Positions 9,682-18,099 of a stretch of DNA of 64,000 nucleotides are shown here, piece after piece. Made by a program: the position numbers and the translations under genes. Origin of the DNA: Spirochaetota bacterium (GTDB lineage Bacteria; Spirochaetota; Spirochaetia; Treponematales; UBA12059); assembly GCA_018262985.1 (NCBI GenBank), contig JADFDI010000003.1:285577-349576 (forward strand). Direction: 5' to 3'. How positions within the stretch are numbered: position 1 is the first letter of the stretch; each line of letters starts with the position of its first letter. The notes under the pieces were generated by a model. That model did no database searches. It saw only the letters and a list, made by a program, of their open reading frames with translations, and was not told the DNA's origin.

Positions 9682-10560
9682 ATGGGCATGCTCGGCAAGG
9701 CGGAGGCGAAGGACCGCAAGGTCACCTTCACCGCCAAGGATTCGATACGCTGCCCCGCGTGCGACGCGAACTTCCGCCGCGAGGAGCTGTTCTCCGGCCG
9801 CGTCAACGCCGGCGACCTGACCGACGAGCTCCACCGGCTCTACGTCCCGACCCAGGCCTGGGGCACGGTCCGGCCGCTCGTGTACGAGCTGACCGTCTGT
9901 CCCTCCTGCTTCGCCGCGGCGTGGAAGCACGACTTCGCCGCCATGCCGCCCAAGGTGGCCGAGGCGATCGTGCAGGACACCGCCAACCGCATCGAGTCGG
10001 TGCAGCGCGTGTTCGGCCCCCTCGATTTCCAGGATCCGCGGCGCCTCGTGGAGGGGGCGGCCAGCTACTACCTGGCCATGCTGTGCTACGAGCGCTTCGG
10101 CAAGGACGTCGCCCCGACCTTCAAGCAAGGCAACGCCTCCCTCCGCGCGGCCTGGCTCTGCGACGAGCTCGAGGCCGAGGAGCCCGGCAAGGACTACGCC
10201 TGGGCCGCGGCCATCTTCCGCAACAAGGCCCGGGTGCTCTACCGCGCCGCCATCGAGTACGAGCAGCACGGAAGGGAGCAGGTCTCGGCCCTGCGCTGGC
10301 TCGGACCCGACACGGACAAGAACTACGGCTACGAGGGCGTGCTCTACGTCTCCGGCATTCTCGAGCTCAAGTGCGGGCAGCGGGAGGACGAGGCGGCGCG
10401 CCGGGCCGCGCTCGACGCCTCGAAGCGGACCATCGCGCGCATGTTCGGGCTCGGCAAGCGCTCGAAGTCCAAGCCCGGTCCCCTCCTGGACAAGGCTCGC
10501 GACCTCTACGACCGCCTCAAGGCGGAACTGAACCAGGACGACGATTCCGACGATGAATAG
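9682..10560 (+). CDS. DUF2225 family protein
   Basis: Soluble 292-aa protein of unknown function. The N-terminus has two CxxC pairs (IRCPACDANFRREE at about residue 19 and VCPSCFAAAWKHDF at about 72), which would form a zinc site. The middle resembles tetratricopeptide-like helices (YYLAMLCYERFGKD, RAAWLCDELEAEE). DUF2225 proteins are common in spirochaetes and Firmicutes. A good ribosome site (GGAGGG) precedes ATG 9682. It overlaps truA by 8 bp. Confidence 0.8.
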   Translation: MGMLGKAEAKDRKVTFTAKDSIRCPACDANFRREELFSGRVNAGDLTDELHRLYVPTQAWGTVRPLVYELTVCPSCFAAAWKHDFAAMPPKVAEAIVQDTANRIESVQRVFGPLDFQDPRRLVEGAASYYLAMLCYERFGKDVAPTFKQGNASLRAAWLCDELEAEEPGKDYAWAAAIFRNKARVLYRAAIEYEQHGREQVSALRWLGPDTDKNYGYEGVLYVSGILELKCGQREDEAARRAALDASKRTIARMFGLGKRSKSKPGPLLDKARDLYDRLKAELNQDDDSDDE

Positions 10561-11419
10561 ACGCACCATCAGGCTCGACCTCTCCTACGACGGCACCGAT
10601 TTCTCCGGCTGGCAGCGGCAGAAGGACGCGCGCTCGGTCCAGGAAGCGCTCGAGGCGGCCCTCGCCAAAATGCACGGGCATCCCGTCGCCGTAACCGGCG
10701 CGGGCCGGACCGACGCGGGCGTCCACGCCGCCCGCCAGGTCGTCCATTTCCGCACCGACATCGGCTCGATCCCCGCGGAGCGCTTCCGCCCGGCCCTCGA
10801 CCGTCTCCTGCCCCGCGACGTCCGCGTCCTCTCCGCCGTCGAGGCCGATCCGGATTTCCACGCGCGTTACGACGCGCGCTCGCGGAGCTACCGCTACTTC
10901 ATCGACACCTCGGCCTATTGCCCGCCGTGGCGGGCCCGCTACGCCTGGCACCTGCGCCGCGTCCCCGACCTCGCGCGGCTCCAGGCCATGGCGCGCGCGC
11001 TCCGGGGCGAGCTCGACTTCACCACCTACTCGAGCGCCAAGGATCCGGCCGAGAACCGGTCGCGCTACGTGCACCGCGCGTCGTGGCGGGTCGAGGGCGA
11101 CGGGCTCCTCGTGTTCGAGGTCGAGGCCAACGCCTTCCTCTGGCGCATGGTCCGCTCGCTCGTCGGCGGCATGATCGAGCTCGAGGCCTCGGGCGGCGGC
11201 GGGGACGAATTCCGCGCCGCCCTGGAGGCGCGCGACCGCTCCCGGGCCGGCGCCACCGCCCCGGCCCGCGGGCTCTTCCTGTGGAACGTGGACTACTACC
11301 CCGCGCCGACCCGGCGCGGCCGCGCCGTCCTCGAGGACGAGACCGGCCGCCCGGACGACGAGGACCGGGCAGGTCCGGGCGCCCGGCTCGTCCCGGGAAT
11401 CGGCTACGTAGAGGAATGA
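10553..11419 (+). CDS. truA: tRNA pseudouridine(38-40) synthase
   Basis: Isomerises uridines 38-40 in the tRNA anticodon stem. The catalytic Asp motif is GAGRTDAGVHAARQVVHF (about residues 46-63). The N-terminus (IRLDLSYDGTDFSGWQRQ) and the C-terminal FLWRMVRSLVGGMIE are typical. The length of 288 aa is slightly longer than E. coli because of a variable tail after residue 255. It overlaps the preceding DUF2225 gene, and its stop overlaps an upstream ATG of the next gene. Confidence 0.95.
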   Translation: MNRRTIRLDLSYDGTDFSGWQRQKDARSVQEALEAALAKMHGHPVAVTGAGRTDAGVHAARQVVHFRTDIGSIPAERFRPALDRLLPRDVRVLSAVEADPDFHARYDARSRSYRYFIDTSAYCPPWRARYAWHLRRVPDLARLQAMARALRGELDFTTYSSAKDPAENRSRYVHRASWRVEGDGLLVFEVEANAFLWRMVRSLVGGMIELEASGGGGDEFRAALEARDRSRAGATAPARGLFLWNVDYYPAPTRRGRAVLEDETGRPDDEDRAGPGARLVPGIGYVEE

Positions 11420-11421
11420 CC

Positions 11422-12114
11422 ATGACCCGAAAGCGCCTCAAGGCCTGCCTGTTCGACCTGGACGGCACCATACTCGACTCGGAACCCGTCTATTTCGAGA
11501 GCGACCGCGCCTTCCTCGCCCGCTTCGGCATCGACTACGACGACGAGTTCAACCGCCGCATGGTGGGACGGGGCGTCGGCGAGATGTTCCGCGTCATCGA
11601 GGACCGCTGGCCGGAGAGCCCGCTCAACGCGGTGCCCTGGGCGGAGCGGGTCAGGCTCAAGGACCGGCACTACCTCGACCTCGCGCGCGGTCGCACCAGG
11701 GCCTTCCCGGCGGTGGTGCGCCTGCTCGACGCGCTGGCGGCGCGGGGCGTGCCGGTCGCCGTTGCCTCGGGCTCCTCGCCGGAGGTCATCGACGAGACGC
11801 TGCGCCACGCGGGCCTGCGGGAACGCTTCGGCGTGGTGGTGTCCGCGAGCGAGGTGCCGCGCGGCAAGCCGGAGCCCGACGTCTTCCTCGAGGCGGCGCG
11901 CCGCCTCGGCATCGGCCCGGTGGACTGCCTGGTGTTCGAGGATTCGCGCTACGGGGTGCTGGCGGCCAAGGCGGCCGGCATGGCCTGCGTCGGGGTGCCC
12001 GATCCGCGCCACGGCCCGGCCGCGCCGGAGTTCGACCGGGCCGACATGGTCTTCGCCGAAGGCCCCGAGACCCTCGACCCCGCCCTGGTCATGGAAACGT
12101 TCTTTTCCCGATAA
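11422..12114 (+). CDS. HAD-superfamily phosphatase or phosphoglucomutase-like hydrolase
   Basis: Haloacid dehalogenase fold enzyme of 230 aa. Motif I (CLFDLDGTILDSE) is at the N-terminus, motif II is VASGSSPEVI, and the motif III lysine and motif IV are in RGKPEPDVFLEAARRLG and CLVFEDSRYGVLAAKAAGM. The DxDGT and cap-domain pattern match the beta-phosphoglucomutase/phosphoglycolate phosphatase group; the substrate cannot be fixed. Two in-frame ATGs occur (11416 and 11422). The second has GAGGA at proper spacing and is preferred. It is the last gene of the dxs operon. Confidence 0.85.
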   Translation: MTRKRLKACLFDLDGTILDSEPVYFESDRAFLARFGIDYDDEFNRRMVGRGVGEMFRVIEDRWPESPLNAVPWAERVRLKDRHYLDLARGRTRAFPAVVRLLDALAARGVPVAVASGSSPEVIDETLRHAGLRERFGVVVSASEVPRGKPEPDVFLEAARRLGIGPVDCLVFEDSRYGVLAAKAAGMACVGVPDPRHGPAAPEFDRADMVFAEGPETLDPALVMETFFSR

Positions 12115-12115
12115 A

Positions 12116-12220
12116 ACGCCGAGACGCCGAGACGCCGAGACGCCGGGAAAACGACCGGGGACGGGAAACGATATCCCGATCCCTGGACCTCTCTGCGTCT
12201 CGGCGCCTCGGCGTCCTTTT
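12116..12220. repeat. Intergenic palindromic repeat, copy A
   Basis: Left arm (12116-12145) is a run of ACGCCGAG units. The right arm (about 12190-12220) is its near reverse complement (CTCTGCGTCTCGGCGCC...) ending in TTTT. The arms, about 30 nt each, can fold into one long hairpin with a central insert. A second copy of the same design is at 17975-18080. It sits between convergent genes and could also act as a bidirectional terminator. Confidence 0.7.
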
Positions 12221-12268
12221 CGGACGGCTCGACCCCGCGCCTCCGCGGTTCGCCTTTTTCCCCGGAGC

Positions 12269-12715
12269 CTAGTGGCGGACGGCGCGGAGGCCGGTCAGGG
12301 CCTCGTTGGTCTCGCGGAAGCGCTTCACGACGATCGGCAGGATGTCGATGGCCACCTCGGGATGCGACTTCAGGAAGGAGTTGAACTCCCAGGAGGCCAG
12401 GACCAGGCACTTGGTCTGCTCCGAGGCCACCACGCTCGCCGAGCGGGGAGCTCCGTCGAACACGGCCATCTCGCCCATGATGTCCCCGGGACCGTTCTCG
12501 GCGATCTCGACTTTGTCTCCCGAGACTCCGGTCTTCTCGATCTTGACCTTGCCCGAGAGGATGATGAACAGGCCGATGCCGCTCTCGCCCTGCTTCATCA
12601 GGTAATCGCCGGCCTGGAAGACGCGCTCCGTGCAAATCTGCGCGATGCCCTTAAGGTGGCGCTCCGTCAGCTTCTCGAAAAGGCTCACCTTGGAAAGAGC
12701 CTGCTCCTTGTCCAT
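12269..12715 (-). CDS. Cyclic nucleotide-binding domain protein
   Basis: Single-domain protein of 148 aa with a CRP/PKA-type cNMP-binding fold. Visible elements are the N-terminal helix (SLFEKLTERHLKGIA), the beta barrel (FQAGDYLMKQGESGIGLFIIL) and the phosphate-binding cassette (PGDIMGEMAVFDGAPRSASV) with the expected GEMA...R.A.V pattern. There is no DNA-binding helix-turn-helix after it, so it is a stand-alone sensor that may act through a partner. The start at 12715 follows AGGAGAC. The in-frame extension upstream is not supported. The adenylate cyclase at 22075 is a candidate source of its ligand. Confidence 0.88.
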   Translation of the reverse strand: MDKEQALSKVSLFEKLTERHLKGIAQICTERVFQAGDYLMKQGESGIGLFIILSGKVKIEKTGVSGDKVEIAENGPGDIMGEMAVFDGAPRSASVVASEQTKCLVLASWEFNSFLKSHPEVAIDILPIVVKRFRETNEALTGLRAVRH

Positions 12716-12761
12716 GTTTCGTCTCCTTACGCGGCCACGATACGTCAAAGGCGGCGAGTCG

Positions 12762-13730
12762 TCAAGTTTCGGGAACTTTCCCCTTCCCCGTTCCCCGCCC
12801 GCCGCCGCGGGCGGCGCCGCGCTTCGCCTCGGGCTTTCCCGGCGCCGCCGCGATCCGCGCCTCGAGCGCCCCGTTCAGCGTGAGCGTCTGGTAGGCGATG
12901 GCGATGCCTTCCTCCGAAAAGCGCCGCGCGATGGCCGGCACGAGCTCGTTCTTCACGGCCAGCACGTCGTCCTTCCTCACCCAGGGGCCGAAGAGCAGGT
13001 TGATCGCGCTCGGTCCGAAGCCGTCGGCCACGAAGAGGGGTTCGGGTTCCGCCAGGACGAGGGGGCTGGCGGCGGCCAGTTCCATCAGTACCATGCGCGC
13101 GCGGGCCAGGTCGGTGCCGTAGGCCACCCCGACCGGGATGTCCACGCGCCTCACCGGGAAGCGCGTCGCGTTGACGATGTTGGACTTCACCATGGTCTCG
13201 TTGGGGATGCGGACCAGGCGGTTGTCGAAGGTGCGGAGCTTGACCGAGAGCAGGTCCACCGCCTCGACCACCCCGAGGCTCGCGTCGACCTGGATGACGT
13301 CGCCCGGCGCGAAGGCTTTCTCGGACAGCAGGAAGATGCCGGAGATCAGGTTCGACATGGAGGTCTGCGCCGCGAAGCCGATGGCCACGCCGGCGATGCC
13401 GGCCGCGCCCAGCAGGGCCGAAAGGTCGATGCCGAGCACGTCGAACAGGTTGACGGCCACCAGCGTGAAGCCCGCGTAGCGCACGGCGCGCACGGCGAGG
13501 TCGGGCCCGCGGCCCTGCAGGCGCCCGCGGGCCAGCCTGCCCGTGACCATGGCGGCCAGCCGCACCAGCGCGAGCCCGACGACCACGATGGCCAGGGCTT
13601 TCAGCGCGGTGACCAAGGCCTGGGTCGAGATGAAGCTCCTCACGACTTCGAGGAGGTCCGGCAGCGCGGCGTCGGCGCTCGGCGCCGCGTCGGCCGCGGT
13701 CCCGGTGGAAACGATGTCCGATCCGTTCAT
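12762..13730 (-). CDS. mscS: Small-conductance mechanosensitive channel
   Basis: Inner-membrane channel of 322 aa that opens on hypo-osmotic shock. There are about three membrane segments (near residues 38-58, 78-96 and 100-125). TM3 has the Gly/Ala-rich pore pattern (LLGAAGIAGVAIGFAAQTSMSNLISGI). The MscS beta domain follows (PGDVIQVDASLGVVEAVDL, NRLVRIPNETMVKSNIVN). The C-terminal tail after residue 295 is basic and low complexity. The start at 13730 has AAAGGAAG upstream. It is 14 bp downstream of a DUF432-like gene and probably co-transcribed with it. Confidence 0.92.
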   Translation of the reverse strand: MNGSDIVSTGTAADAAPSADAALPDLLEVVRSFISTQALVTALKALAIVVVGLALVRLAAMVTGRLARGRLQGRGPDLAVRAVRYAGFTLVAVNLFDVLGIDLSALLGAAGIAGVAIGFAAQTSMSNLISGIFLLSEKAFAPGDVIQVDASLGVVEAVDLLSVKLRTFDNRLVRIPNETMVKSNIVNATRFPVRRVDIPVGVAYGTDLARARMVLMELAAASPLVLAEPEPLFVADGFGPSAINLLFGPWVRKDDVLAVKNELVPAIARRFSEEGIAIAYQTLTLNGALEARIAAAPGKPEAKRGAARGGGRGTGKGKVPET

Positions 13731-13744
13731 CCTGCTTCCTTTGC

Positions 13745-14509
13745 CTACATTCCGGCTATCACGCGGAGCAGCTCGAAGCCGCGCGCGAAGAAGCGCTCCT
13801 GCGCGCTCTGCCGGGGCGCGAGGAGCTCGACGCCGTCGGGACCGAGCAGCTCCGGAGCGGGCCGTCCGTGCCGCGCGGAAACCCGGGTGCCCGAATCGCC
13901 TACGGCGCATTCGAGCGAGTCGCCCAGGACGAGCGCCCCGTCCGCGCGTCCCCAGGCCCCGACCGAGTCGCCGTAGACGCAGAGCCGCGCGAGCTCGATC
14001 CGCTCGGAGGTCTCGTTGCGCACGGTGAGGCGCAGGGCGATGGTGCCGGGCGGGGCCGCGGGCGCTTCCGTGAAGGCGCTGCGGGCCGCGACGCAGAGCA
14101 CCCCGTTCTGCGGCGATCCGAACCAGGCGGATTTCTGGACGCCGAGGCCCAGGTCGCGGAGCAGGGGCGTGCCGTCCACGACCAGGTCGGCCTGGAGCGG
14201 CGCGCGTATCCAGCCCGCCGCGGTCGTCCGCGGGGCCAGCTCTAGGACCGGGCCGAAGAGGACGAGCCAGGGTCTCTCGGGGATGCGGGGCGAGAGGCGC
14301 GCGGTCGCGGGCTCGCGTTCGAGCGCGATCCGCCGCCAGGAGAGGCCCGCGGGAGCCGGCGCGCGCGTCGACGCGGTCCCCGCGCCCTCGCCGGTAGATG
14401 CCTCCTCCGACACCTCGACGCCGGAGCCGGAGGCGCGGACGCGGACGGTCCGCTCCGCGAAGCGCCATGCGAGCGTGCCCCTGCCGGGGATGTCGCGCCC
14501 TTCCCACAT
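13745..14509 (-). CDS. DUF432-like protein paired with MscS
   Basis: Soluble 254-aa protein, beta-rich by composition. It contains RPWLVLFGPVLELAPRT, IALRLTVRNETSERIELARL and a conserved-looking C-terminal segment. DUF432 proteins are often encoded beside MscS channels, and size and position fit; I make this assignment mainly on context. Its role is unknown. The start at 14509 has GGAGGAGG 8 nt upstream; the longer open frame upstream overlaps the divergent RluD gene and is a shadow. Confidence 0.6.
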   Translation of the reverse strand: MWEGRDIPGRGTLAWRFAERTVRVRASGSGVEVSEEASTGEGAGTASTRAPAPAGLSWRRIALEREPATARLSPRIPERPWLVLFGPVLELAPRTTAAGWIRAPLQADLVVDGTPLLRDLGLGVQKSAWFGSPQNGVLCVAARSAFTEAPAAPPGTIALRLTVRNETSERIELARLCVYGDSVGAWGRADGALVLGDSLECAVGDSGTRVSARHGRPAPELLGPDGVELLAPRQSAQERFFARGFELLRVIAGM

Positions 14510-14527
14510 TGGATCAGCCTCCTCCGC

Positions 14528-14556
14528 TTGAAGCTCCGGTCCGCGAACCCTATACT
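14528..14556 (+). promoter_or_regulatory. Sigma-70 promoter of the RluD-like gene
   Basis: TTGAAG (14528-14533), a 17-bp spacer and TATACT (14551-14556). The predicted start near 14563 gives a leader of about 64 nt. It lies between divergent genes and close to the start of the leftward DUF432-like gene. Confidence 0.65.
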
Positions 14557-14626
14557 GCCCGGCGGACCGGCATTCCACCCTATACGATGCGCGCCCCGGA
14601 CGCAAGGCGACGCGTCCGGAGGCTCC

Positions 14627-15592
14627 GTGGGACGATACTCGGGCCGCGTCGAGCTCGACGCCCCGCTCCGCCTCGACCGCTACGTGGCCGAGCGCCTGGC
14701 GCTTCTCACCCGCTCGCAGTTCAAGACCCGCCTCGAGTCGGCCCGCGTCGACGGCAAGGCCGCGAAGCCCTCGGCCCTGCTCTCCGGCGGGGAACTCCTC
14801 GAGCTCTCGTGGAAGGACGGGGAGGAGCGCGCCTTCGTTCCCGAGGACATCGCGCTCGAGGTCGTTTTCGAAAACGCCTCCTGCCTGGTCGTGGACAAGC
14901 GGCAGGGCATGGTGACGCACCCCGCGGCGGGCAATTGGACGGGCACCCTGGCCAACGCCCTGCTCGGGCGCCTGGTGCGCGAAGGCTCCCCCGTGCCGCC
15001 GCGCGCGGGCATCGTGCACCGCCTCGACAAGGACACCTCCGGCCTCATCGTCGCGGCCAAGGACGAGCGCGCCCTCGAGTACCTGGCCGCCCAGTTCCGC
15101 GAGCGCCGCGCCCGCAAGGAGTACCTGGCCGTGGTCCAGGGCCGCCTTCCCGCCCGCGAGGGCCTGGTCGAGAACCGCCTCGGCCGCGATCCGCGCGACC
15201 GCAAGCGCTTCGCGGTGGTCGCCGGGGCGGGCGATTCCGCCGGCAAGCTCGCGATCACCAAATGGAAGGTGCTGGCGGAGCGGCGCGCCGGAGGCGAGGA
15301 TTTCTCGCTCGTCGCGCTCCGTCTCCGCACGGGTCGCACGCACCAGCTCCGGGTCCACCTGCGCCACCTCGGCTGTCCCATACTCGGCGACCCGATCTAT
15401 GGAAGGCCCTCGGCGCGCTTCCCGAAGGCGACCCTGATGCTGCACGCGCGACGCCTCCGGCTCTCGTTCGCGCCGGGCGAGGAGCCGCGCGCCCTCGTCT
15501 CGCCCCTGCCCGGGCGCTTCCTCGAGGTCCTGTCGGCGCTGGGCGTCGCGTTCCCGCCCGAGGGCGAGCGGGACGGGGAGTCGGAGGCCTGA
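14627..15592 (+). CDS. RluA/RluD-family 23S rRNA pseudouridine synthase
   Basis: Pseudouridine synthase of 321 aa. An S4-like RNA-binding region is at the N-terminus (LDRYVAERLALLTRSQFKTR). The catalytic motif is GIVHRLDKDTSGLIVAAK, with the active Asp in HRLDKDTSG. Also present are RKEYLAVVQGR, RTGRTHQLRVHLRHLGCPIL and GDPIYG. This is the RluD-type layout, but the target uridines are not predictable. The start is GTG 14627, supported by CGGAGG 5 nt upstream and by the promoter at 14528-14556, which lies inside the longer open frame. Confidence 0.92.
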   Translation: MGRYSGRVELDAPLRLDRYVAERLALLTRSQFKTRLESARVDGKAAKPSALLSGGELLELSWKDGEERAFVPEDIALEVVFENASCLVVDKRQGMVTHPAAGNWTGTLANALLGRLVREGSPVPPRAGIVHRLDKDTSGLIVAAKDERALEYLAAQFRERRARKEYLAVVQGRLPAREGLVENRLGRDPRDRKRFAVVAGAGDSAGKLAITKWKVLAERRAGGEDFSLVALRLRTGRTHQLRVHLRHLGCPILGDPIYGRPSARFPKATLMLHARRLRLSFAPGEEPRALVSPLPGRFLEVLSALGVAFPPEGERDGESEA

Positions 15593-15620
15593 GGACGGGG
15601 CGGGCGGCCGGAAAAGAGGA

Positions 15621-15648
15621 AGCCCCCGGGCGACGGCTTCCGGGGGCT
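15621..15648 (-). terminator. Terminator shared by the RRM and RluD-like genes
   Basis: Stem AGCCCCCGG/CCGGGGGCT (15621-15629, 15640-15648). On the minus strand it is followed by TTCCTCTTTTCC, a fair T-rich tail for the RRM gene. On the plus strand it lies 28 bp after the RluD-like stop. Confidence 0.65.
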
Positions 15649-15688
15649 CCAGGGAACGGCCTTGTCCGCCGTACCCGCTACGGGTGCT

Positions 15689-15973
15689 TCAGTACGAGCG
15701 CGGCCTGAACGGCCGGTCGTTCTTCGGTCGCTCCTGCGCCTCGTTGACGCGGAGCTGGCGACCCTCGAACTCCTGGCCGTCGAGTGCCTCGATCGCCGCC
15801 ATGGCGGCGGCGTCGTCGGGCATCTCCACGAAACCGAAGCCCTTGGCCCTGCCGGTGACGCGATCGACGATGATGTTCACGGAACCGACCTCGCCGTACT
15901 GGGCGAAGAGGTTCCGGAGGCTCGTCTCGGTCGTGCCGTAATTCATGTTGCCGACGTACACCTTCTTGGACAT
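15689..15973 (-). CDS. Small RRM-domain RNA-binding protein
   Basis: A 94-aa protein made of one RNA recognition motif, with RNP2 (KVYVGNMNY) at the N-terminus and RNP1 (KGFGFVEM) at about residue 44. A short Arg/Pro-rich tail follows (PKNDRPFRPRSY). Glycine-rich relatives in cyanobacteria and other bacteria are often cold-induced and bind RNA with low specificity. The ATG at 15973 is the only sensible start. A 7-bp hairpin (15995-16014) lies just upstream of the start codon on the mRNA. Confidence 0.93.
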   Translation of the reverse strand: MSKKVYVGNMNYGTTETSLRNLFAQYGEVGSVNIIVDRVTGRAKGFGFVEMPDDAAAMAAIEALDGQEFEGRQLRVNEAQERPKNDRPFRPRSY

Positions 15974-16364
15974 TCGGGGAAATCCTCGACTCGCCCCGCC
16001 CGTGGAAGGGCGGGTTGCTCGGCCCGCGCTCAGGCGGACCGGCGATCGACTCTCGGGGCGGTTCGAAGGCCCGTACTTATCGGCGAAACAGGAAGGCAGG
16101 GGGCGCTGTCGGCCACCGGCGCTGGACGAGGGGGGAATGGCGGGGCCGGCCGCCGTCGGGCCGTGACCGCCGTGCGAACGCTGAAGCCCCGTTTCTCGGA
16201 ATGCGTTCGAAGCGAGGAACCGTCCTCTGTGAAAGACCGCTGGCCGCCCCCGCTCGGGGTCCGGCTTGGAAAAAGTGTAAGCCGGCCCGTCCGCGCCGTC
16301 AACGAGCGCTCGGGATTTCCTTCCAGGGCCGGGGAATGGGAGCGGACCGGGAGGTCTGCGTTCC
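15974..16364. other. 390-bp gap between rbp and rny: hairpins, no gene seen
   Basis: No credible ORF. On the minus strand it would be the 5' leader or promoter region of the RRM gene. Visible structures are a hairpin at 15995-16014 (CCCGCCC/GGGCGGG) next to the RRM start and a stem CCGGCTT/AAGCCGG at 16261-16285 with an 11-nt A-rich loop. I could not find a convincing promoter for the RRM gene. Confidence 0.5.
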
Positions 16365-16392
16365 TTGACAATCGCCGGGGTATCGCTATAAT
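16365..16392 (+). promoter_or_regulatory. Consensus sigma-70 promoter of rny
   Basis: TTGACA (16365-16370), a 16-bp spacer and TATAAT (16387-16392), both perfect hexamers. The predicted start near 16399 gives a 25-nt leader containing AGGGGGA before the ATG. Confidence 0.85.
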
Positions 16393-16423
16393 CGTCAAAA
16401 ATAGTTCGAGAGCAGGGGGAACC

Positions 16424-17953
16424 ATGACCGCATTGCTGTACGTGTCCCTCCCGCTGGTCGGTCTGATCCTTGGATGGACGATACGCTGGCTTTACGCCAG
16501 ATTCCAGCTTACCTCCGCCGAGCAGATGGCGGAGCGAGTTCGTCAGGAAGCGGTTAAAGAGGCCGAGGCGAAGAGCAAGGAAATACTCCTCGAAGCCAAA
16601 GAAACCCTCATTCGGGAACGGAACCAGCAGGAACGGGAGAATCGGGAGCGTCGGGCCGAGCTGCAGAGGCTCGAACGCCGCATCGAACAGAAGGAAGAGA
16701 CCCTCGACCGCAAGACCAAGCTCGTCGAGGACCAGGAGCTGGCCTTCGAGGAACGCGAGAAAGGCATCGCCGGGCGCGAGGCCTTCCTGTCGGGCCAGGA
16801 GGAGCGCTACCGGGCGGAGCTCGAGCGCATCTCCGGCCTCTCCGTGGAGGAAGCGACCAAGCTGATCATCCAGGGCCTCGAGAACGAGGCCAAGCACGAC
16901 GCGCAGATCATCATCAACAAGATCGAGCAGGAGGCGACGCTCGCCGCCGAGAAGCGCTCGCGCGACATCCTGGTCACCACGATGCAGCGCCTGGCCACTG
17001 ACGTGACCGCGGAGCTGACCGTCACGAGCGTGTCGCTGCCGAGCGACGAGATGAAGGGCCGCATCATCGGCCGCGAGGGCCGCAACATCCGCACCCTCGA
17101 GACCCTGACCGGCGTCGACGTCATCATCGACGACACGCCCGAGGCGGTCGTCATCTCGTGCTTCGACCCGGTGCGGCGCGAGATCGCGCGCGTGTCGCTC
17201 GAGCGCCTCATCGCGGACGGCCGCATCCACCCCGCCCGCATCGAGGAGGTGGTGCAGAAGGTCACGCGCGAGATCAGCCAGAAGATCTACGAGGAAGGCG
17301 AGAAGGTCGTCTTCGACCTGGGCCTCCACAACATGGGCCAGGAGCTGATCAAGTCGCTGGGGCGCCTGCACTTCCGCACCAGCTACGGCCAGAACGTGCT
17401 GGCGCACTCCAAGGAAGTCGCGGTCATCGCCGGCATGCTGGCCGCCGAGGTGGGGGCCAACCGCGAGATCGCCAAGCGCGGCGCCCTGCTCCACGACATC
17501 GGCAAGGGCATCGAGACCGACTCCGACCAGAACCACGCCGAGGTCGGCATGGAGCTGGCGCGCAAGATGGGCGAGGACCCGCGCGTGGTGAACGCCATCG
17601 GCAGCCACCACGCCGACGTCGAGCCGAGCTGCATCGAGTCGGTCATCGTGCAGATGGCGGACGCCATCAGCGCGGCCCGGCCCGGCGCCCGCCGCGAGAC
17701 GCTCGACAACTACGTCAAGCGCCTCGAGAACCTCGAAGCCATCGCGGAGGGCTTCGGCGGGGTCGACAAGGCCTACGCCATCCAGGCCGGCCGCGAGCTC
17801 CGCATCCTGGTCAACACCGACCAGGTGTCCGACGAGGGCGCCCGCGACCTCTGCCGCCAGATTGCCAAGAAGATCGAGAGCGAGCTGCGCTACCCGGGCC
17901 GCATCAAGGTGACCATCATCCGCGAGACCCGCATCGTCGAGTACGCGCGGTAG
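16424..17953 (+). CDS. rny: Ribonuclease Y
   Basis: Membrane-anchored endoribonuclease that starts mRNA decay. The 509-aa protein has one N-terminal membrane segment (residues 3-24), a long charged coiled coil (about 30-200), a KH domain (GRIIGREGRNIRTLE near 211) and an HD domain (LLHDIGKGIETDSDQNH, HD at about 355; GSHHAD near 390). This is the complete family layout and length. The start has AGGGGGA upstream. A YmdB-like gene follows after a repeat element; rny and ymdB are also neighbours in Bacillus. Confidence 0.96.
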   Translation: MTALLYVSLPLVGLILGWTIRWLYARFQLTSAEQMAERVRQEAVKEAEAKSKEILLEAKETLIRERNQQERENRERRAELQRLERRIEQKEETLDRKTKLVEDQELAFEEREKGIAGREAFLSGQEERYRAELERISGLSVEEATKLIIQGLENEAKHDAQIIINKIEQEATLAAEKRSRDILVTTMQRLATDVTAELTVTSVSLPSDEMKGRIIGREGRNIRTLETLTGVDVIIDDTPEAVVISCFDPVRREIARVSLERLIADGRIHPARIEEVVQKVTREISQKIYEEGEKVVFDLGLHNMGQELIKSLGRLHFRTSYGQNVLAHSKEVAVIAGMLAAEVGANREIAKRGALLHDIGKGIETDSDQNHAEVGMELARKMGEDPRVVNAIGSHHADVEPSCIESVIVQMADAISAARPGARRETLDNYVKRLENLEAIAEGFGGVDKAYAIQAGRELRILVNTDQVSDEGARDLCRQIAKKIESELRYPGRIKVTIIRETRIVEYAR

Positions 17954-17974
17954 CGGTCGGAAACGGAAACGGAT

Positions 17975-18080
17975 CGACGCCGAGACGCCGAGACGCGGAG
18001 CGAGGAGAGGAAAGGGGAGGGGAGGCGAACATCCTCCCCGTCCCGATCCTTCCCTCGGCGTCTCTGCGGCTCGGCGTTTT
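17975..18080. repeat. Intergenic palindromic repeat, copy B
   Basis: Left arm (17975-18000) is made of CGACGCCGAGACGCCGAG-type units. The right arm (18052-18080) is its near reverse complement ending in TTTT. Inside are a purine-rich GGGGAGG tract and CCTCCCC that can pair. It resembles copy A at 12116-12220 in arm sequence and layout. It fills the gap between rny and the YmdB-like gene and ends 6 bp before the latter's ribosome site. Confidence 0.7.
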
Positions 18081-18099
18081 CTTCACCGGAGGACGGTAT

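Noticed and set aside
12116-12220. CRISPR-like array because of the ACGCCGAG tandem units
   Set aside because: Units are only 8 nt, with no spacers and no cas genes. The design is an inverted repeat, so it is recorded as a palindromic repeat.
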